Below, piece by piece: positions 16,280 through 24,725 of a DNA stretch of 39,384 nt. Source of the DNA: CAVQMB01 sp963713445 (GTDB lineage Bacteria; Pseudomonadota; Gammaproteobacteria; Competibacterales; Competibacteraceae); NCBI GenBank assembly GCA_963713445.1, contig CAVQMB010000016.1:1-39384 (forward strand), in the 5' to 3' direction. Under the pieces are notes generated by a model. It saw nothing but the letters and a program-made list of their open reading frames with translations, searched no databases and was not told the origin of the DNA. A program made the position numbers and the translations under genes. Numbering within the stretch: the first letter of the stretch is position 1; every line of letters begins with the position of its first letter.

Positions 16280-16924
16280 TCACTTTGGCTGTTTGATTAC
16301 GGCGTTTCGCATCGCGTCGGACAACTCCGCGTGACCGTGCGCGGCGAGCTTCGCCATGACGTTGGCGCGATCCTTTTCAACTTTGTTCTGGCTGAGCTTG
16401 GACACGGCCACGATGCGCTCGATCTTGATTTCGATGCCGACGATAGCGGCTATCATCTGGTCGATGTAGCTTCCCTCCGAATCGGCCATCCGCCAGGGTT
16501 TGGGTACGTTGGCGCGGGCTTCGTGGGTCCGCGTGAGCCGGGCGACCACGGCGCGCACGAATGCCTGGTCGTCGCGGATGTGAATACCACCGTGAACGTG
16601 GACGACCTGGTAGTTCCAGGTCGGTACCTGGCGATGGAATTCGTGTTTGCTCGGATACCAGTTCGGCGAGACATAGGCGTTAGCGCCCTGGAACATCACC
16701 AGGACCGCATCGCCATCGTTGGATGCTCTCCAGAGCGGGTTCGCACGGGCGACGTGTGCGCGCAGCACGCCACCGGTACCGGCCTGCGCATCGAACTCAA
16801 AGGGGATGTGAATGGCGTCCAGTCCGGCCGGGCCGGTGATAACCAGTGTGCCGAAAGGATGATTACCGATGATGCGGTGAATCTCCTTACCGCGCAGTTC
16901 TTCAAAGTGAGTGGGGATATACAT
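16280..16924 (-). CDS. PaiB-type FMN-binding protein
   Basis: The 214-residue product has the PaiB/FMN-binding split-barrel signature. It opens with MYIPTHFEE, then HPFGTLVIT, an IPFEF block, the LRAHVARANPLW stretch, VLVMFQGANAYVSPNWYPSK, and TWNYQVVHVHG. These residues line the flavin pocket in related proteins. In Bacillus, PaiB was named as a negative regulator of degradative enzymes and sporulation; in proteobacteria the role is unknown and a flavin-dependent reductase is equally possible. It is divergent from the SDR gene, with 144 bases between the two starts and an inverted repeat in the middle. No clear Shine-Dalgarno precedes its ATG. Confidence 0.85.
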   Translation of the reverse strand: MYIPTHFEELRGKEIHRIIGNHPFGTLVITGPAGLDAIHIPFEFDAQAGTGGVLRAHVARANPLWRASNDGDAVLVMFQGANAYVSPNWYPSKHEFHRQVPTWNYQVVHVHGGIHIRDDQAFVRAVVARLTRTHEARANVPKPWRMADSEGSYIDQMIAAIVGIEIKIERIVAVSKLSQNKVEKDRANVMAKLAAHGHAELSDAMRNAVIKQPK

Positions 16925-16935
16925 GGGTTGGATTC

Positions 16936-16971
16936 GTGAACGTCTGGCTCAAGACGGCTATAGTTTAGCCG
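16936..16971 (+). promoter_or_regulatory. Promoter candidate with inverted repeat over the -10
   Basis: TATAGT (16959-16964) stands 17 bases after GTGAAC (16936-16941), a plausible promoter toward the SDR gene. The -10 is embedded in the perfect inverted repeat CGGCTA-TAGTT-TAGCCG (16955-16971), where a regulator could block polymerase. The site lies between divergent genes, so it could serve both. Confidence 0.4.
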
Positions 16972-17068
16972 AACAGTGCAGTGGACTCTTTACGCCGCGG
17001 CAGGCCACACTCAATCGCCGGTGGGTTATGTTAGTGTTGCACGCTCGGTACGACCTGGAGCGGAAGCG

Positions 17069-17833
17069 ATGGCTGAACAGCCCGATCTCAAAGGCCGGTT
17101 GGCGCTGGTTACCGGTGCCTCCAGTGGACTGGGCCGGCATTTTGCGCTGACCCTGGCCCGCGCCGGGGCCGACGTGGTGCTGGCGGCCCGACGGGTGACT
17201 CGTTGCGCCGAACTGGCTGATCAGATCCGTTCTTTACACCGGCGCAGCCTGGCCGTGGCCATGGATGTCACCGACACTGACAGCGTCACGGTGGCGCTGG
17301 ATCAGGTGGCCAAACTCGGCGTCCCCGATATCCTTTGCAACAATGCAGGCATCGCGATCACCCGGCCATTCCTGGAACAGACAGATGCGGACTGGGACCA
17401 GGTTATTGATACCGACCTCAGCGGTGCAGCCCGGGTGGCTCGTCTGACCGCCCAGCGGATGGTGGCCGCGGGGCAGGGCGGCAGTATCGTCAACATCGCC
17501 TCGATTCTGGCGTTCCGTACCGCCAAGCAGGTCGCCGGTTATGCGGCCGCCAAGGCGGGTTTGGTGCAGCTTACCAAGGTGCTGGCCGTGGAACTGGCGC
17601 CAGATAATATCCGGGTCAATGCGCTGGCGCCCGGCTATATCGAAACGGAGATCAACCGCGATTTCTTCCGCACCGAGGCCGGCCAGCGCGTGATCCGGCG
17701 CATCCCGCAGCGGCGGCTGGGGCAGCCGTCCAATCTTGACGGTGCGTTGCTGCTGCTGGCCACGGACGCCGGTTCCTATATCACCGGCGGCGTCATTACG
17801 GTCGACGGCGGCCATTCTGTCAATCCGTTGTAA
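17069..17833 (+). CDS. Short-chain dehydrogenase/reductase (SDR)
   Basis: The 254-residue classical SDR is an NAD(P)-dependent oxidoreductase. It shows TGASSGLG (residues 16-23, cofactor binding), the NNAG motif, the NIAS serine strand, the YAAAK catalytic pair, and a C-terminal GGVITVDGGHSV. The A-R-R sequence after the second strand suggests NADP preference, though this is weak. I start it at the ATG at 17069, which has CTGGAG eight bases upstream, rather than 31 codons earlier. Its stop overlaps the start of the next gene (TAATG). It may therefore oxidise or reduce a 3-hydroxy or 3-keto partner of the PLP enzyme's substrate; this is inference. Confidence 0.9.
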   Translation: MAEQPDLKGRLALVTGASSGLGRHFALTLARAGADVVLAARRVTRCAELADQIRSLHRRSLAVAMDVTDTDSVTVALDQVAKLGVPDILCNNAGIAITRPFLEQTDADWDQVIDTDLSGAARVARLTAQRMVAAGQGGSIVNIASILAFRTAKQVAGYAAAKAGLVQLTKVLAVELAPDNIRVNALAPGYIETEINRDFFRTEAGQRVIRRIPQRRLGQPSNLDGALLLLATDAGSYITGGVITVDGGHSVNPL

Positions 17834-18966
17834 TGTCCTCAATGAATTTGAAACTGAGTGAATTGCCAACGCCCAGCCTGTTGCTTGAGCGGGCGGTGCT
17901 GGATGCTAATCTGGCTGCTATGCAGCGGCGTATGGCGTCGCTGGGCGTGACGCTGCGGCCGCATCTGAAGACCGCCAAATCCGCTTGTATCGCCAATCTG
18001 GCCAGCACTGGTCCGATCACGGTATCCACTCTGCGCGAGGCCGAATACTTTGGTGGTCATGGCATTACCGACATTACTTGTGCCGTCGGTATTGCCGCGA
18101 GTCGGTTGCCGCGCGCCGCGGCACTGATAGCTCAGGGCGTGGATCTGAAGCTATTGACCGACAACGCCGAGACGGCCAGCGCGGTGGCCGGGTACGCCGC
18201 CCGCGAAGGTACCCCATTCAAGGTATTGATCGAGATTGACAGCGGTGGCCGGCGGGCCGGAATGCGTCCTGACAGTGACGAACTGCTGAGCGTTGCGCAG
18301 CTTTTGCATCAAGCTCCCGGGGTGGAACTGCGTGGGGTGTTGACACACGCCGGCCAGTCGTACCACTGCAGGGGCGCTGATGCGATCCAGGCCGTGGCCC
18401 GGATGGAGCGGGATGCGGCGGTGACGGCGGCCCGGCGCCTGCGGGAGGCGGGTCTGCCGTGTCCGGTGGTGAGTGCCGGTTCCACGCCGACGGCCGTTTA
18501 TGCCGCAGACCTCAGTGGTGTCAACGAAATGCGCCCCGGGGTCTACATGTTCAACGACCTTGATCAGCTTGCGCTGGGCACCTGCCGGCGACGCGATCTG
18601 GCGCTTTCGGTTTTGTCCACGGTGATCGGGCACAACCGCTGTGCCGCTCATCTGGTGCTGGATGCCGGGGCGCTGGCACTGTCCAAGGACCGCAGCGCCG
18701 GCGAGTTACGGCCCGAGGTCGGCTACGGCGAGGTGTGCGAGGTCAACACGCTGGCGCCGTACCACAATCTCTTTGTTCAGGACGTGCACCAGGAGCATGG
18801 CATGGTGCCGGTGGTTGACCCGCAACTGTTTGATGCACTGCCGATCGGCAGCCGGGTGCGGATTGTGCCCAATCACGCTTGTATCACCGCGGCCGCCTAC
18901 GATAGCTATCACATCATCGAGAACGGCCAGGCCGTGGCGGAATGGGATCGCATCAACGGTTGGTAA
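17833..18966 (+). CDS. DSD1-type PLP enzyme (D-threonine aldolase/D-serine dehydratase family)
   Basis: The 377-residue enzyme has the alanine-racemase-type N-terminal barrel. PHLKTAKS places the PLP lysine at K46, and the barrel repeat EIDSGGRRAGM follows. Near the C-terminus PNHAC (H348, C350) forms the zinc site of D-serine dehydratases, D-threo-3-hydroxyaspartate dehydratases and D-threonine aldolases. It would cleave or dehydrate a D-3-hydroxy amino acid to glycine plus aldehyde or to a 2-keto acid; the exact substrate cannot be read. Translation is coupled to the SDR (one-base overlap). The two may work as a D-hydroxy-amino-acid pair. Confidence 0.87.
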   Translation: MSSMNLKLSELPTPSLLLERAVLDANLAAMQRRMASLGVTLRPHLKTAKSACIANLASTGPITVSTLREAEYFGGHGITDITCAVGIAASRLPRAAALIAQGVDLKLLTDNAETASAVAGYAAREGTPFKVLIEIDSGGRRAGMRPDSDELLSVAQLLHQAPGVELRGVLTHAGQSYHCRGADAIQAVARMERDAAVTAARRLREAGLPCPVVSAGSTPTAVYAADLSGVNEMRPGVYMFNDLDQLALGTCRRRDLALSVLSTVIGHNRCAAHLVLDAGALALSKDRSAGELRPEVGYGEVCEVNTLAPYHNLFVQDVHQEHGMVPVVDPQLFDALPIGSRVRIVPNHACITAAAYDSYHIIENGQAVAEWDRINGW

Positions 18967-19070
18967 TCCGTTGCCAAACAGGGAGTCACGGGAGCGACTG
19001 GCTTTATTGATTGATTCGTTAGGGCCATCGTCGGTCGTTTTAATGGTGGAAAGAAATAAATAAATAATGA

Positions 19071-19091
19071 TTTAGAATTTTTCATTCTAAA
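19071..19091. promoter_or_regulatory. AT-rich inverted repeat upstream of cysJ
   Basis: TTTAGAAT-TTTTC-ATTCTAAA is a perfect 8+5+8 inverted repeat in an AT-rich patch of an otherwise GC-rich region. Its centre is about 46 bases upstream of the inferred cysJ start point, where an activator such as CysB would sit. The bases do not by themselves identify the protein. A rho-independent terminator for the DSD1 gene is an alternative, but the loop rather than the tail carries the T run. Confidence 0.45.
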
Positions 19092-19114
19092 ATGGAGTCG
19101 CTAGGCTGGGGTGC

Positions 19115-19120
19115 TATACT
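19115..19120 (+). promoter_or_regulatory. -10 element of cysJI
   Basis: TATACT is a good -10 hexamer about 25 bases before the cysJ ATG. The -35 region 17 bases upstream is poor, which fits an activator-dependent promoter. Confidence 0.45.
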
Positions 19121-19144
19121 CTGCTGGACAATCGAGATAGCGCC

Positions 19145-20941
19145 ATGGCCTCACGACCGCTGGATATTTCCAACAGTCCGCTCAGCGCCGAACAGGCCGA
19201 GCAGCTCAATCGCCTCCTGCAATCCCTGCAGGGTGATCAGATGACCTGGCTGAGCGGCTATCTGGCCGGTCTCTCCGCCGGCAGCCGCGACGCCGCTAAC
19301 ACCACTCCGGCGCAGCCGGAACCCGCGGCGCGTCCGGCACTGACCATTCTCTATGGTTCCCAGACTGGCAACAGCGAGGAGCTGGCGCAGAAGGCGGCGG
19401 AACGTGCCCGCAACCGCGGGTTTGCTGTGCGCATGGCCGATATGGGCGAGTTCCGCAAGCCAGATCTCAAACAGGCCGGCAACCTGATGGTCGTGGTCAG
19501 TACCCACGGCGATGGCGAGCCGCCGGACAACGCGCTGGATCTGTGCGAACTGGTCAACAGCCGCAAGGCGCCTCCCCTCAACGGTAACCGGTTTGCGGTG
19601 CTGGCGCTGGGCGATTCCAGCTATGCCAACTTTTGTCAGACTGGCAGGGATTTCGACTCCCGGCTCGAGGCGCTGGGCGGCGAGCGTATCGTCGCGCGGC
19701 TGGATTGTGACCTCGACTACGAGGATGCTGCCGAGGCGTGGATCGATGATACCCTCGCCCGGTTCAGCGAACTCACCGGCAACCGCTCAGCGGCGGTGGT
19801 GACGCTTCCCAGCGCCCGCGCCGACCAGCCGGTCTGGACGCGAAAGCACCCCTTCCCGGCCACCGTGCTGGAAAACATCCGGCTAACGGGACGCGGCTCC
19901 GACAAGGATACCCGCCATATCGAGCTGTCGCTGGAGGGCGCCGGCCTCAACTTCCAGCCTGGTGATGCCCTGGGCGTGCAGGTCCGCAACGATGTCCGCT
20001 ATGTCGATGAGCTGGTCGATGCCCTGGCACTGGACGGCGGCCAGAGAGTGACCGAGGGAAGCACGCTGCGCGAGGCGTTGCTGCACGACTACGAGGTCAC
20101 CACTATCACCCGGCCGTTCCTCGCGCAGTATGCCGAACTGGCTGACAGCAGCGCGTTGCGCGGTCTGCTGGCCGAGGATGCCGGTAAGGCGTTGCGGGAC
20201 TATCTGTATGGGCGGGAAGTGATCGACGTGGTACGAGACTATCCGGTGCGCGGTCTGGCAGCGCCGGATCTGCTGGGGACGCTGCGGCGCCTGCCGCGGC
20301 GACTGTACTCGATTGCCTCCAGTCTGGCGGCCAGTCCGGATGAGGTCCATCTCACGGTGGGTGTGGTCCGCTACAATAGCCATGGTCGCGAGCGGCTGGG
20401 CGTGGCGTCGAATTACCTGGCCGGGCTGGAAGAGGATGCGGTGGTACCGGTCTACGTCGATCACAACAAGAACTTTAAGCTGCCCGGCGATCCGGCAACA
20501 CCGGTCATCATGATCGGTCCGGGCACCGGGGTGGCCCCGTTTCGGGCCTTCCTGGCCGAACGCGAGGCGCTGGCCGCACCCGGCCGCAACTGGCTGTTCT
20601 TCGGCGAGCGCCGGTTTCTGAGCGATTTCCTGTACCAGACCGACTGGTTGCAGTGGCGCAAGCGCGGTTTGCTGAGCCGGCTCGACGTCGCCTTCTCGCG
20701 TGACCAGGCCGACAAAGTCTACGTCCAGCACCGACTGCGGGAGCAGGCCCGCGATGTCTACGCCTGGCTGGAGGAAGGGGCGCACGTCTATGTCTGTGGT
20801 GATGCCGATCACATGGCGCATGACGTTCATCAGGCACTGGCCGACATCGTCCGCGAGCAGGGCGGACTCAGCGCCGAGGCGGCAGCCGGGTACCTCAAAC
20901 AGCTGCAGCGCGACAAGCGCTATCAGCGTGACGTCTACTGA
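19145..20941 (+). CDS. cysJ: NADPH sulfite reductase flavoprotein (alpha) subunit
   Basis: The 598-residue product transfers electrons from NADPH through FAD and FMN to the hemoprotein CysI for reduction of sulfite to sulfide. The FMN/flavodoxin domain spans about residues 65-205 (LYGSQTGNSEELAQ, STHGDGEPP, LALGDSSYANFC). The FAD and NADP domain contains RLYSIASS, VGVV, GPGTGVAPFRAFL and YVCGDADHMAHDV, and the aromatic C-terminus is YQRDVY. Length is the family norm. The stop overlaps the cysI start by one base. The combination with cysI, in contrast to dissimilatory dsr genes, points to assimilatory cysteine biosynthesis. Confidence 0.95.
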   Translation: MASRPLDISNSPLSAEQAEQLNRLLQSLQGDQMTWLSGYLAGLSAGSRDAANTTPAQPEPAARPALTILYGSQTGNSEELAQKAAERARNRGFAVRMADMGEFRKPDLKQAGNLMVVVSTHGDGEPPDNALDLCELVNSRKAPPLNGNRFAVLALGDSSYANFCQTGRDFDSRLEALGGERIVARLDCDLDYEDAAEAWIDDTLARFSELTGNRSAAVVTLPSARADQPVWTRKHPFPATVLENIRLTGRGSDKDTRHIELSLEGAGLNFQPGDALGVQVRNDVRYVDELVDALALDGGQRVTEGSTLREALLHDYEVTTITRPFLAQYAELADSSALRGLLAEDAGKALRDYLYGREVIDVVRDYPVRGLAAPDLLGTLRRLPRRLYSIASSLAASPDEVHLTVGVVRYNSHGRERLGVASNYLAGLEEDAVVPVYVDHNKNFKLPGDPATPVIMIGPGTGVAPFRAFLAEREALAAPGRNWLFFGERRFLSDFLYQTDWLQWRKRGLLSRLDVAFSRDQADKVYVQHRLREQARDVYAWLEEGAHVYVCGDADHMAHDVHQALADIVREQGGLSAEAAAGYLKQLQRDKRYQRDVY

Positions 20942-22656
20942 TGAGTAATAGCGAACGCGATCAGCCGCTGGCGGAACTGCACCCCAACGAGCGGCTCAAG
21001 CACGACAGCAATTTCCTGCGCGGTGACCTGGCCGCCGGGCTGGCCGTGCGGGCGACCGGCGCGGTGAGCGAGGATGATACCCAGCTCACCAAATTCCACG
21101 GCATTTACCAGCAGGACGACCGTGATGTGCGTAACGAGCGTCGGCGCCAGAAACTGGAACCGCACTACAGCTTCATGGTTCGGGTGCGCCTGCCCGGCGG
21201 TGTCTGTACGCCGGCCCAGTGGCTGGCGCTCGACCAGCTGGCGCACAGCTATGGCAATGGCTCGATGCGTCTCACCACGCGTCAGACATTCCAGTTTCAC
21301 GGCATTCTCAAGCGCGATCTCAAGCACCACATCCAGGGCATCAACGCGGCCCTGCTGGATACCGTGGCCGCTTGTGGCGATGTTAACCGCAACGTCATCA
21401 GCAGTGCCAACCCGCGTCGCTCTGCAGTGCATGGTCAGGTTTACCAACTGGCTGGGGCGATCAGTGCCCGGCTGATGCCGCAGTCGCGGGCCTACTACGA
21501 GATCTTGCTGGACCAGCAGCGGGTCGCGGGCAGCGCGCCGGATGACGAACCGCTGTACGGGCGCAGCTATCTGCCACGCAAGTTCAAGATCGCGCTGGCG
21601 GTGCCGCCCGATAACGACGTCGATGTCTACGCCCACGATCTCGGCTTCATCGCCGTGGTCGAGGACGGTGCACTGGCCGGTTTCAACGTCAGCGTCGGCG
21701 GCGGTATGGGTATGAGCCACGGCGAGCCGCGCACCTTTCCGCGGCTCGGCGACGTGATTGGTTTCTGCACCCCCGATCAGGTGATCGCGGTAGCCGAGCA
21801 GGTGATGCTAATCCAGCGCGACTACGGCGACCGCCATGATCGTAAGCACGCCCGATTTAAATACACCATCGAGGACCACGGTCTTGACTGGTTCAGGGCC
21901 GAGCTTGCAAGTCGACTCGGGTTCTCGCTGGCATCGCCGCGCCCGTTCGTGTTTACCCGGAACGGTGACGGCCGGGGCTGGGTCAAGGGTGACGACGGCC
22001 GGTGGCATTACGCCGTGTTCGCGGAAAACGGCCGCATCGCGGACTTCCCGGACTATCCGCTGATGACCGGATTGCGTGAGATCGCGCGGGTCCACGAGGG
22101 CGACTACGCGCTCACCACCAATCAGAACCTGATCATCGCCGGCGTAGAACCGCGCCACAAACGCCGCATTGACAAACTGCTGCGGGAGCATGGCATGGCT
22201 GGTGAGCAGGCGCCGTCGGCCCTGCGCTCCCATGCGATGGCCTGCGTTGCGCTGCCAACCTGCGGCCTGGCCATGGCCGAAAGCGAGCGCTATCTACCAT
22301 CGCTGATCAGCCGGCTGGAACAGATCGCTGCCGCGGCGGGTATCGCCGACACACCGATCACGGTGCGTATGACCGGTTGCCCCAACGGTTGCGCCCGGCC
22401 TTATGTGGCCGAAGTCGGTTTCGTGGGCAAGGCCCCGGGGTACTACAATCTCTACCTGGGCGGGGGCTTCCACGGTGAGCGGCTCAACCGGCTGTACCGT
22501 GAGAATATCGATGAGGCCGAGATCCTTGCCACCCTTGGACCCCTGATCCGGCGTTACGCAGGCGAACGCAACCAGGGCGAGCATTTCGGCGATTTCCTGA
22601 TCCGCGCCGGCGTCGTTGCGCCGATGCTGCACGGGCGCGAGTTCCAGACTGCCTAG
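20941..22656 (+). CDS. cysI: Sulfite reductase hemoprotein (beta) subunit
   Basis: The 571-residue siroheme/[4Fe-4S] subunit reduces sulfite to sulfide with six electrons. The cluster cysteines are visible as C435 and C441 (CVALPTC) and C480 and C484 (CPNGC), the standard CX5C/CX3C spacing. The N-terminal half carries the substrate-binding MRLTTRQTFQFHGI and RNVISSANP blocks. It is coupled to cysJ by a TGATG overlap. No cysH, cysG or cysK follows, so PAPS reductase and siroheme synthesis must be encoded elsewhere. Confidence 0.95.
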   Translation: MSNSERDQPLAELHPNERLKHDSNFLRGDLAAGLAVRATGAVSEDDTQLTKFHGIYQQDDRDVRNERRRQKLEPHYSFMVRVRLPGGVCTPAQWLALDQLAHSYGNGSMRLTTRQTFQFHGILKRDLKHHIQGINAALLDTVAACGDVNRNVISSANPRRSAVHGQVYQLAGAISARLMPQSRAYYEILLDQQRVAGSAPDDEPLYGRSYLPRKFKIALAVPPDNDVDVYAHDLGFIAVVEDGALAGFNVSVGGGMGMSHGEPRTFPRLGDVIGFCTPDQVIAVAEQVMLIQRDYGDRHDRKHARFKYTIEDHGLDWFRAELASRLGFSLASPRPFVFTRNGDGRGWVKGDDGRWHYAVFAENGRIADFPDYPLMTGLREIARVHEGDYALTTNQNLIIAGVEPRHKRRIDKLLREHGMAGEQAPSALRSHAMACVALPTCGLAMAESERYLPSLISRLEQIAAAAGIADTPITVRMTGCPNGCARPYVAEVGFVGKAPGYYNLYLGGGFHGERLNRLYRENIDEAEILATLGPLIRRYAGERNQGEHFGDFLIRAGVVAPMLHGREFQTA

Positions 22657-22663
22657 CCATAGC

Positions 22664-22683
22664 CCCGGCGGGTCGCCGCCGGG
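22664..22683. terminator. GC-rich hairpin after cysI
   Basis: Eight bases after the cysI stop, CCCGGCGG (22664-22671) and CCGCCGGG (22676-22683) form a perfect eight-pair stem with a four-base GTCG loop. No T run follows, so it is at best a weak rho-independent terminator or an RNA 3' end protector. Confidence 0.4.
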
Positions 22684-22838
22684 TGCTGTCATGGACCTGC
22701 CAGGCTTCCGGCCGCAATCGGTAACGCCGGGGTGGCAAATATCGTCATTGCAACGCGCGGCTGTTCCCGGGCCGCGTATCCGCAATCTGCCTTATTTCCG
22801 GTCTCAGCCGCGACCTTGCGGCAACTGATCAATGGAGG

Positions 22839-22847
22839 TGCGATAAT
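22839..22847 (+). promoter_or_regulatory. Extended -10 promoter for the BKACE gene
   Basis: TGCGATAAT is an extended -10 (TGnGATAAT) that would start transcription near 22854, giving a leader of about 56 bases with a GAGGAG ribosome-binding site. The -35 is weak. The remaining 22684-22838 spacer shows nothing further. Confidence 0.4.
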
Positions 22848-22909
22848 ACCGCCTCGCCGCCGGGCCTGCGCGCGGCATCATTGCTACCAACCCACGAGGA
22901 GCCCCCGGA

Positions 22910-23749
22910 ATGACCCGCCCCGCCATCATCGCCGTCGCCATCACCGGCTCGGTACCCCGCAAGCAGGATAATCCGGCCGTGCCGGTCACTCCGGCCGAGC
23001 AGATCGAATCGACCCACGAGGCCTTCGAGGCCGGTGCCGCGCTGGCCCATATTCATGTGCGCAATCCTGACCAAGGCCCTTCGTCCGACCCGGCGCTGTT
23101 CGCCCAGGTCCAGGAAGGCGTGCGCCAACACTGCCCGGGCATGATCGTGCAGTTTTCCACCGGCGGCCGCGGACGTGGCGTGGCGGAGCGTGGCAGTTCT
23201 CTGTCGTTGCGGCCGGACATGGCATCGCTGGCCACGGGCTCGGTGAATTTCCCCAACATGGTTTACGAGAACTCGCCGCAACTGGTGGAGGATCTGGCCC
23301 GCAGCATGCTGGAGCTCGGCATCAAGCCGGAGATCGAGGTCTTCGATCTGGCCATGCTGTACAACGCCCGGTCACTGCAGGATCGGGGCTTGCTGGAGCC
23401 GCCGCTGCACGTTCAGTTCGTCATGGGGATCAGAAACGCGCTGCCGGCCCGCCGCCAGGTGCTGGAATTCCTGCTTTCGGAGCTGCGGGACATCCTGCCC
23501 GATGCGACCTGGACCGCGGCCGGCATAGGCCGAAACCAGCTCGAGCTCAATCGCTGGTCACTGGAGCAGGGTGGTCAGCTGCGCACCGGTTTGGAGGACA
23601 ACATCCGTGCCGGCAAGGATCGTCTCGCCCGGAACAACGCCGAGCTGGTCACGATGGCGGCCGAGCTGTGCGCCGACTACGATGCGCGGCCGGCCACCGC
23701 GGCTGAAGCCCGGCAGTTGCTGCGGTTGCCGCCGGCGAGTTCTTCGTAA
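22910..23749 (+). CDS. BKACE-family beta-keto acid cleavage enzyme (DUF849)
   Basis: The 279-residue TIM-barrel enzyme belongs to the beta-keto acid cleavage family. These enzymes swap the acyl part of a beta-keto acid with acetyl-CoA to give acetoacetate and a new CoA ester. The N-terminal strand AVAITGS is typical, the HIHVR motif supplies the two zinc-binding histidines, and GIGRNQLELN closes the barrel. Known substrates across the family include 3-keto-5-aminohexanoate and dehydrocarnitine. With two betaine-demethylation-type dehydrogenases next door, dehydrocarnitine is a reasonable guess, not a finding. GAGGAG lies ten bases before the ATG. It is convergent with the kinase gene. Confidence 0.88.
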   Translation: MTRPAIIAVAITGSVPRKQDNPAVPVTPAEQIESTHEAFEAGAALAHIHVRNPDQGPSSDPALFAQVQEGVRQHCPGMIVQFSTGGRGRGVAERGSSLSLRPDMASLATGSVNFPNMVYENSPQLVEDLARSMLELGIKPEIEVFDLAMLYNARSLQDRGLLEPPLHVQFVMGIRNALPARRQVLEFLLSELRDILPDATWTAAGIGRNQLELNRWSLEQGGQLRTGLEDNIRAGKDRLARNNAELVTMAAELCADYDARPATAAEARQLLRLPPASSS

Positions 23750-23764
23750 CCGGAGACGGGCCGG

Positions 23765-24685
23765 CTACCCGGCAGCGACTGCGGCCAGGTGGCGGCCGAA
23801 GCCGTCCCGGCCCATGAGGGCGGTGCAGCGTTCGAAGCGGGTGACTGAATAGCGCCAGAAATCGTCGGCTGGATTGCTGTTGGCATGTTGAATCAGGCCC
23901 CACAGGGTCCACAGCAGGTCGCACATGGCTTTGTAGATCACCATCCGCCCGTGGGTGGCCGCGGGTACCCGGCCGCCGCAATAGACTTGCAGCAGTTCGC
24001 GGTCCTGATCCTCCGAAAAGCCGGCTTCCACCGAGATGTCGCCCACGTCCCAGAGTGGGTCGTTCATACCAGAGTATTCCCAGTCCACCAGCCACATCCG
24101 GTCGCCGTCGTCGAGAAAGTTCTCCGCCAGCGGATCGCAGTGGCAGGGCGCTAACGGGGCCGGTCTTGACGCCAGGGCGGCGCGCACTGCATCAGCCTCG
24201 TGCACGGCCTCGTGGTAACCGTCCGGAAGGGTCGCGCCGAGACGCTTCAGGACGGCCAGATAGTCGTCGATCATGGTGAACAGCTCGAACCGGAACTGGA
24301 ATGGTTCGGGCCACTGATGCATGCGCTTAAGTACTTGTGCGACCCGGGCCGGCGCACCCGGGCGCTCGGCAAATGCCTGCGGACTCATGGTCAAACAGCG
24401 GTCCAGGAACCGGGTCAGCATCAGGCCGTCAGCCGGATCGAAAAACACCACCTCTGCGTTGACGCCGGCGCGCGCCGCGACGCGGGCATTGTGCGCCTCT
24501 ACAGTGCGGTCGATGTACTCTGCAGTGCCGGCCCCGGCGATCCGTAACACGTACTGATCATCACCCAGCTGCAGATGATAATTGTGATTGGTCAGACCAC
24601 CCAGCCGACGCTGGATGATCCCCTCGGGCGGTGTCTTCTGCAGTAACGGGATGCGTTGTAAAGCGGTTTCCAGTTCCTGCTCCAT
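23765..24685 (-). CDS. Choline-kinase-like/APH phosphotransferase
   Basis: The 306-residue small-molecule kinase has the APH/choline-kinase fold. It shows the nucleotide loop RLGGLTNHNYHL near residue 28, the catalytic HCDPLAENF (HxDxxxxN), and the metal-binding LVDWEYSGMNDPLWD. It would phosphorylate choline, ethanolamine, an aminoglycoside or a related alcohol. I start it at the ATG at 24685, which has AGGAGA seven bases upstream; the frame is open 73 codons further but that is a shadow of the dehydrogenase. It lies 40 bases after the dehydrogenase stop and so is probably last in that operon. A second kinase of this family is encoded at 34350-35228. Confidence 0.85.
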   Translation of the reverse strand: MEQELETALQRIPLLQKTPPEGIIQRRLGGLTNHNYHLQLGDDQYVLRIAGAGTAEYIDRTVEAHNARVAARAGVNAEVVFFDPADGLMLTRFLDRCLTMSPQAFAERPGAPARVAQVLKRMHQWPEPFQFRFELFTMIDDYLAVLKRLGATLPDGYHEAVHEADAVRAALASRPAPLAPCHCDPLAENFLDDGDRMWLVDWEYSGMNDPLWDVGDISVEAGFSEDQDRELLQVYCGGRVPAATHGRMVIYKAMCDLLWTLWGLIQHANSNPADDFWRYSVTRFERCTALMGRDGFGRHLAAVAAG

Positions 24686-24725
24686 AGCCGGTCTCCTGCC
24701 AAGGGACGTGTGATTGTTGCGCCGC

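Noticed and set aside
19883..21720. Two long minus-strand frames opposite cysJ and cysI
   Set aside because: They overlap the sulfite reductase genes completely and resemble compositional shadows.
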